Assembly: GCA_003427395.1 (NCBI GenBank)
Contig: BFEA01000044.1
Span: 2,617,318-2,645,806, forward strand
Direction: 5' to 3'
Length of the DNA: 28,489 bases
From: Chara braunii
Lineage: Eukaryota > Streptophyta > Charophyceae > Charales > Characeae
Shown: positions 28,352 to 28,489 of the stretch, piece after piece
Layout of the letters: each line of letters opens with the position of its first letter
Position numbering within the stretch: the stretch's first letter is position 1
Program-made: the position numbers and the translations under genes
Notes under the pieces: generated by a model
Told to the model about the DNA's origin: nothing
Database searches by the model: none
What the model saw: the letters and a program-made list of their open reading frames with translations, nothing else

Positions 28352-28489
28352 GGCTCAAACTACCAGGCGTAGGCATCCCGAACCTATGTCTGAAGTACAA
28401 AAAAAAAATGGAAAAACAAAACGACAAAAATAAAAAAGAAATAAGAAAAGGAAAAAAAGAAATGCATCGCCAAAGAGAGGGTACTGCTT
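28352..28489. other. Leader of element III, A/T-rich
   Basis: Sequence upstream of the gag frame on the minus strand. It is T-rich on that strand (A-rich on plus), with repeated A8-A10 runs. No LTR end or primer-binding site was recognised before the window ends. Confidence 0.4.

Larger units (their letters stand above)
23267..28489 (-). mobile_element. Element III: degenerate Ty3/gypsy chromovirus, right end outside window
   Basis: Minus-strand order is gag (28351-27343), CCHC knuckle (27304-27263), protease (about 27020-26640), RT (26575-25570), RNase H (25552 to about 25070), integrase and chromodomain-like tail (to 23267). This is the most complete element in the window, but it has frameshifts in gag, RT and RNase H, in-frame stops and a 292-bp insertion in integrase. 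Its LTRs were not identified: the left one may lie in 22190-23260 and the right one is beyond 28489. Confidence 0.92.

Overview
This window looks like nuclear DNA of a green plant or streptophyte, rich in transposable elements and low-complexity repeats. The evidence is: (i) three chromodomain-type Ty3/gypsy LTR retrotransposons, all decayed; (ii) one intact protein-coding exon with canonical GT-AG borders whose product matches the plant sphingoid long-chain base kinase family (LCBK1); (iii) very many long CT/GA, AC and TCTA microsatellites. No bacterial or organellar gene organisation is visible. The species cannot be fixed from the sequence. A repeat-bloated genome with long introns, for example a charophyte or other non-seed plant, fits, but this is inference.

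Layout. 1-2611: strand-asymmetric low-complexity DNA. A pyrimidine-rich block switches at a (CT)n tract to about 2 kb of purine-rich DNA, ending in a (TCTA)n tract. About 2690-9609: element I, a Ty3/gypsy element on the minus strand. Its two LTRs are rearranged relative to each other and the body is a gag-RT-RNase H-integrase-chromodomain pseudogene lacking the protease. It lies between two TCTA tracts, so it probably inserted into one microsatellite. 9634-11580: noncoding DNA with a 72-bp x4 tandem repeat and other direct repeats. 11640-13057: the LCBK1-like exon (minus strand), the only credible host gene segment. 13058-17480: noncoding, probably partly intron, with compound microsatellites, two families of roughly 200-bp tandem repeats, and an array of degenerate TGACGTGGCA motifs. 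17485-20776: element II (plus strand), a short LTR element whose interior holds essentially only integrase, with its catalytic core tandemly duplicated. 21500-22140: a gag-like coiled-coil ORF remnant. 22145-23260: short tandem repeats and possible LTR sequence. 23267-28489: element III (minus strand), a more complete chromovirus (gag, zinc knuckle, protease, RT, RNase H, integrase, chromodomain). It carries frameshifts, stops, a lost RT catalytic aspartate and a 292-bp insertion in integrase; its right end runs out of the window.

How the parts relate. The retroelements are independent dead copies of related lineages. All three share a chromodomain followed by a P-x-(V/I)-V-x-x-Y-E tail. None is predicted to be autonomous. 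The kinase exon sits between elements I and II. Its neighbouring exons were not found, so the surrounding repeats may lie in large introns of that gene. I found no convincing new defence, CRISPR or operon-like system. The most unusual items are the duplicated integrase core, the foldback in the element I gag, the ACGT-core motif array, and the conserved antisense ORF block inside the element I LTRs.
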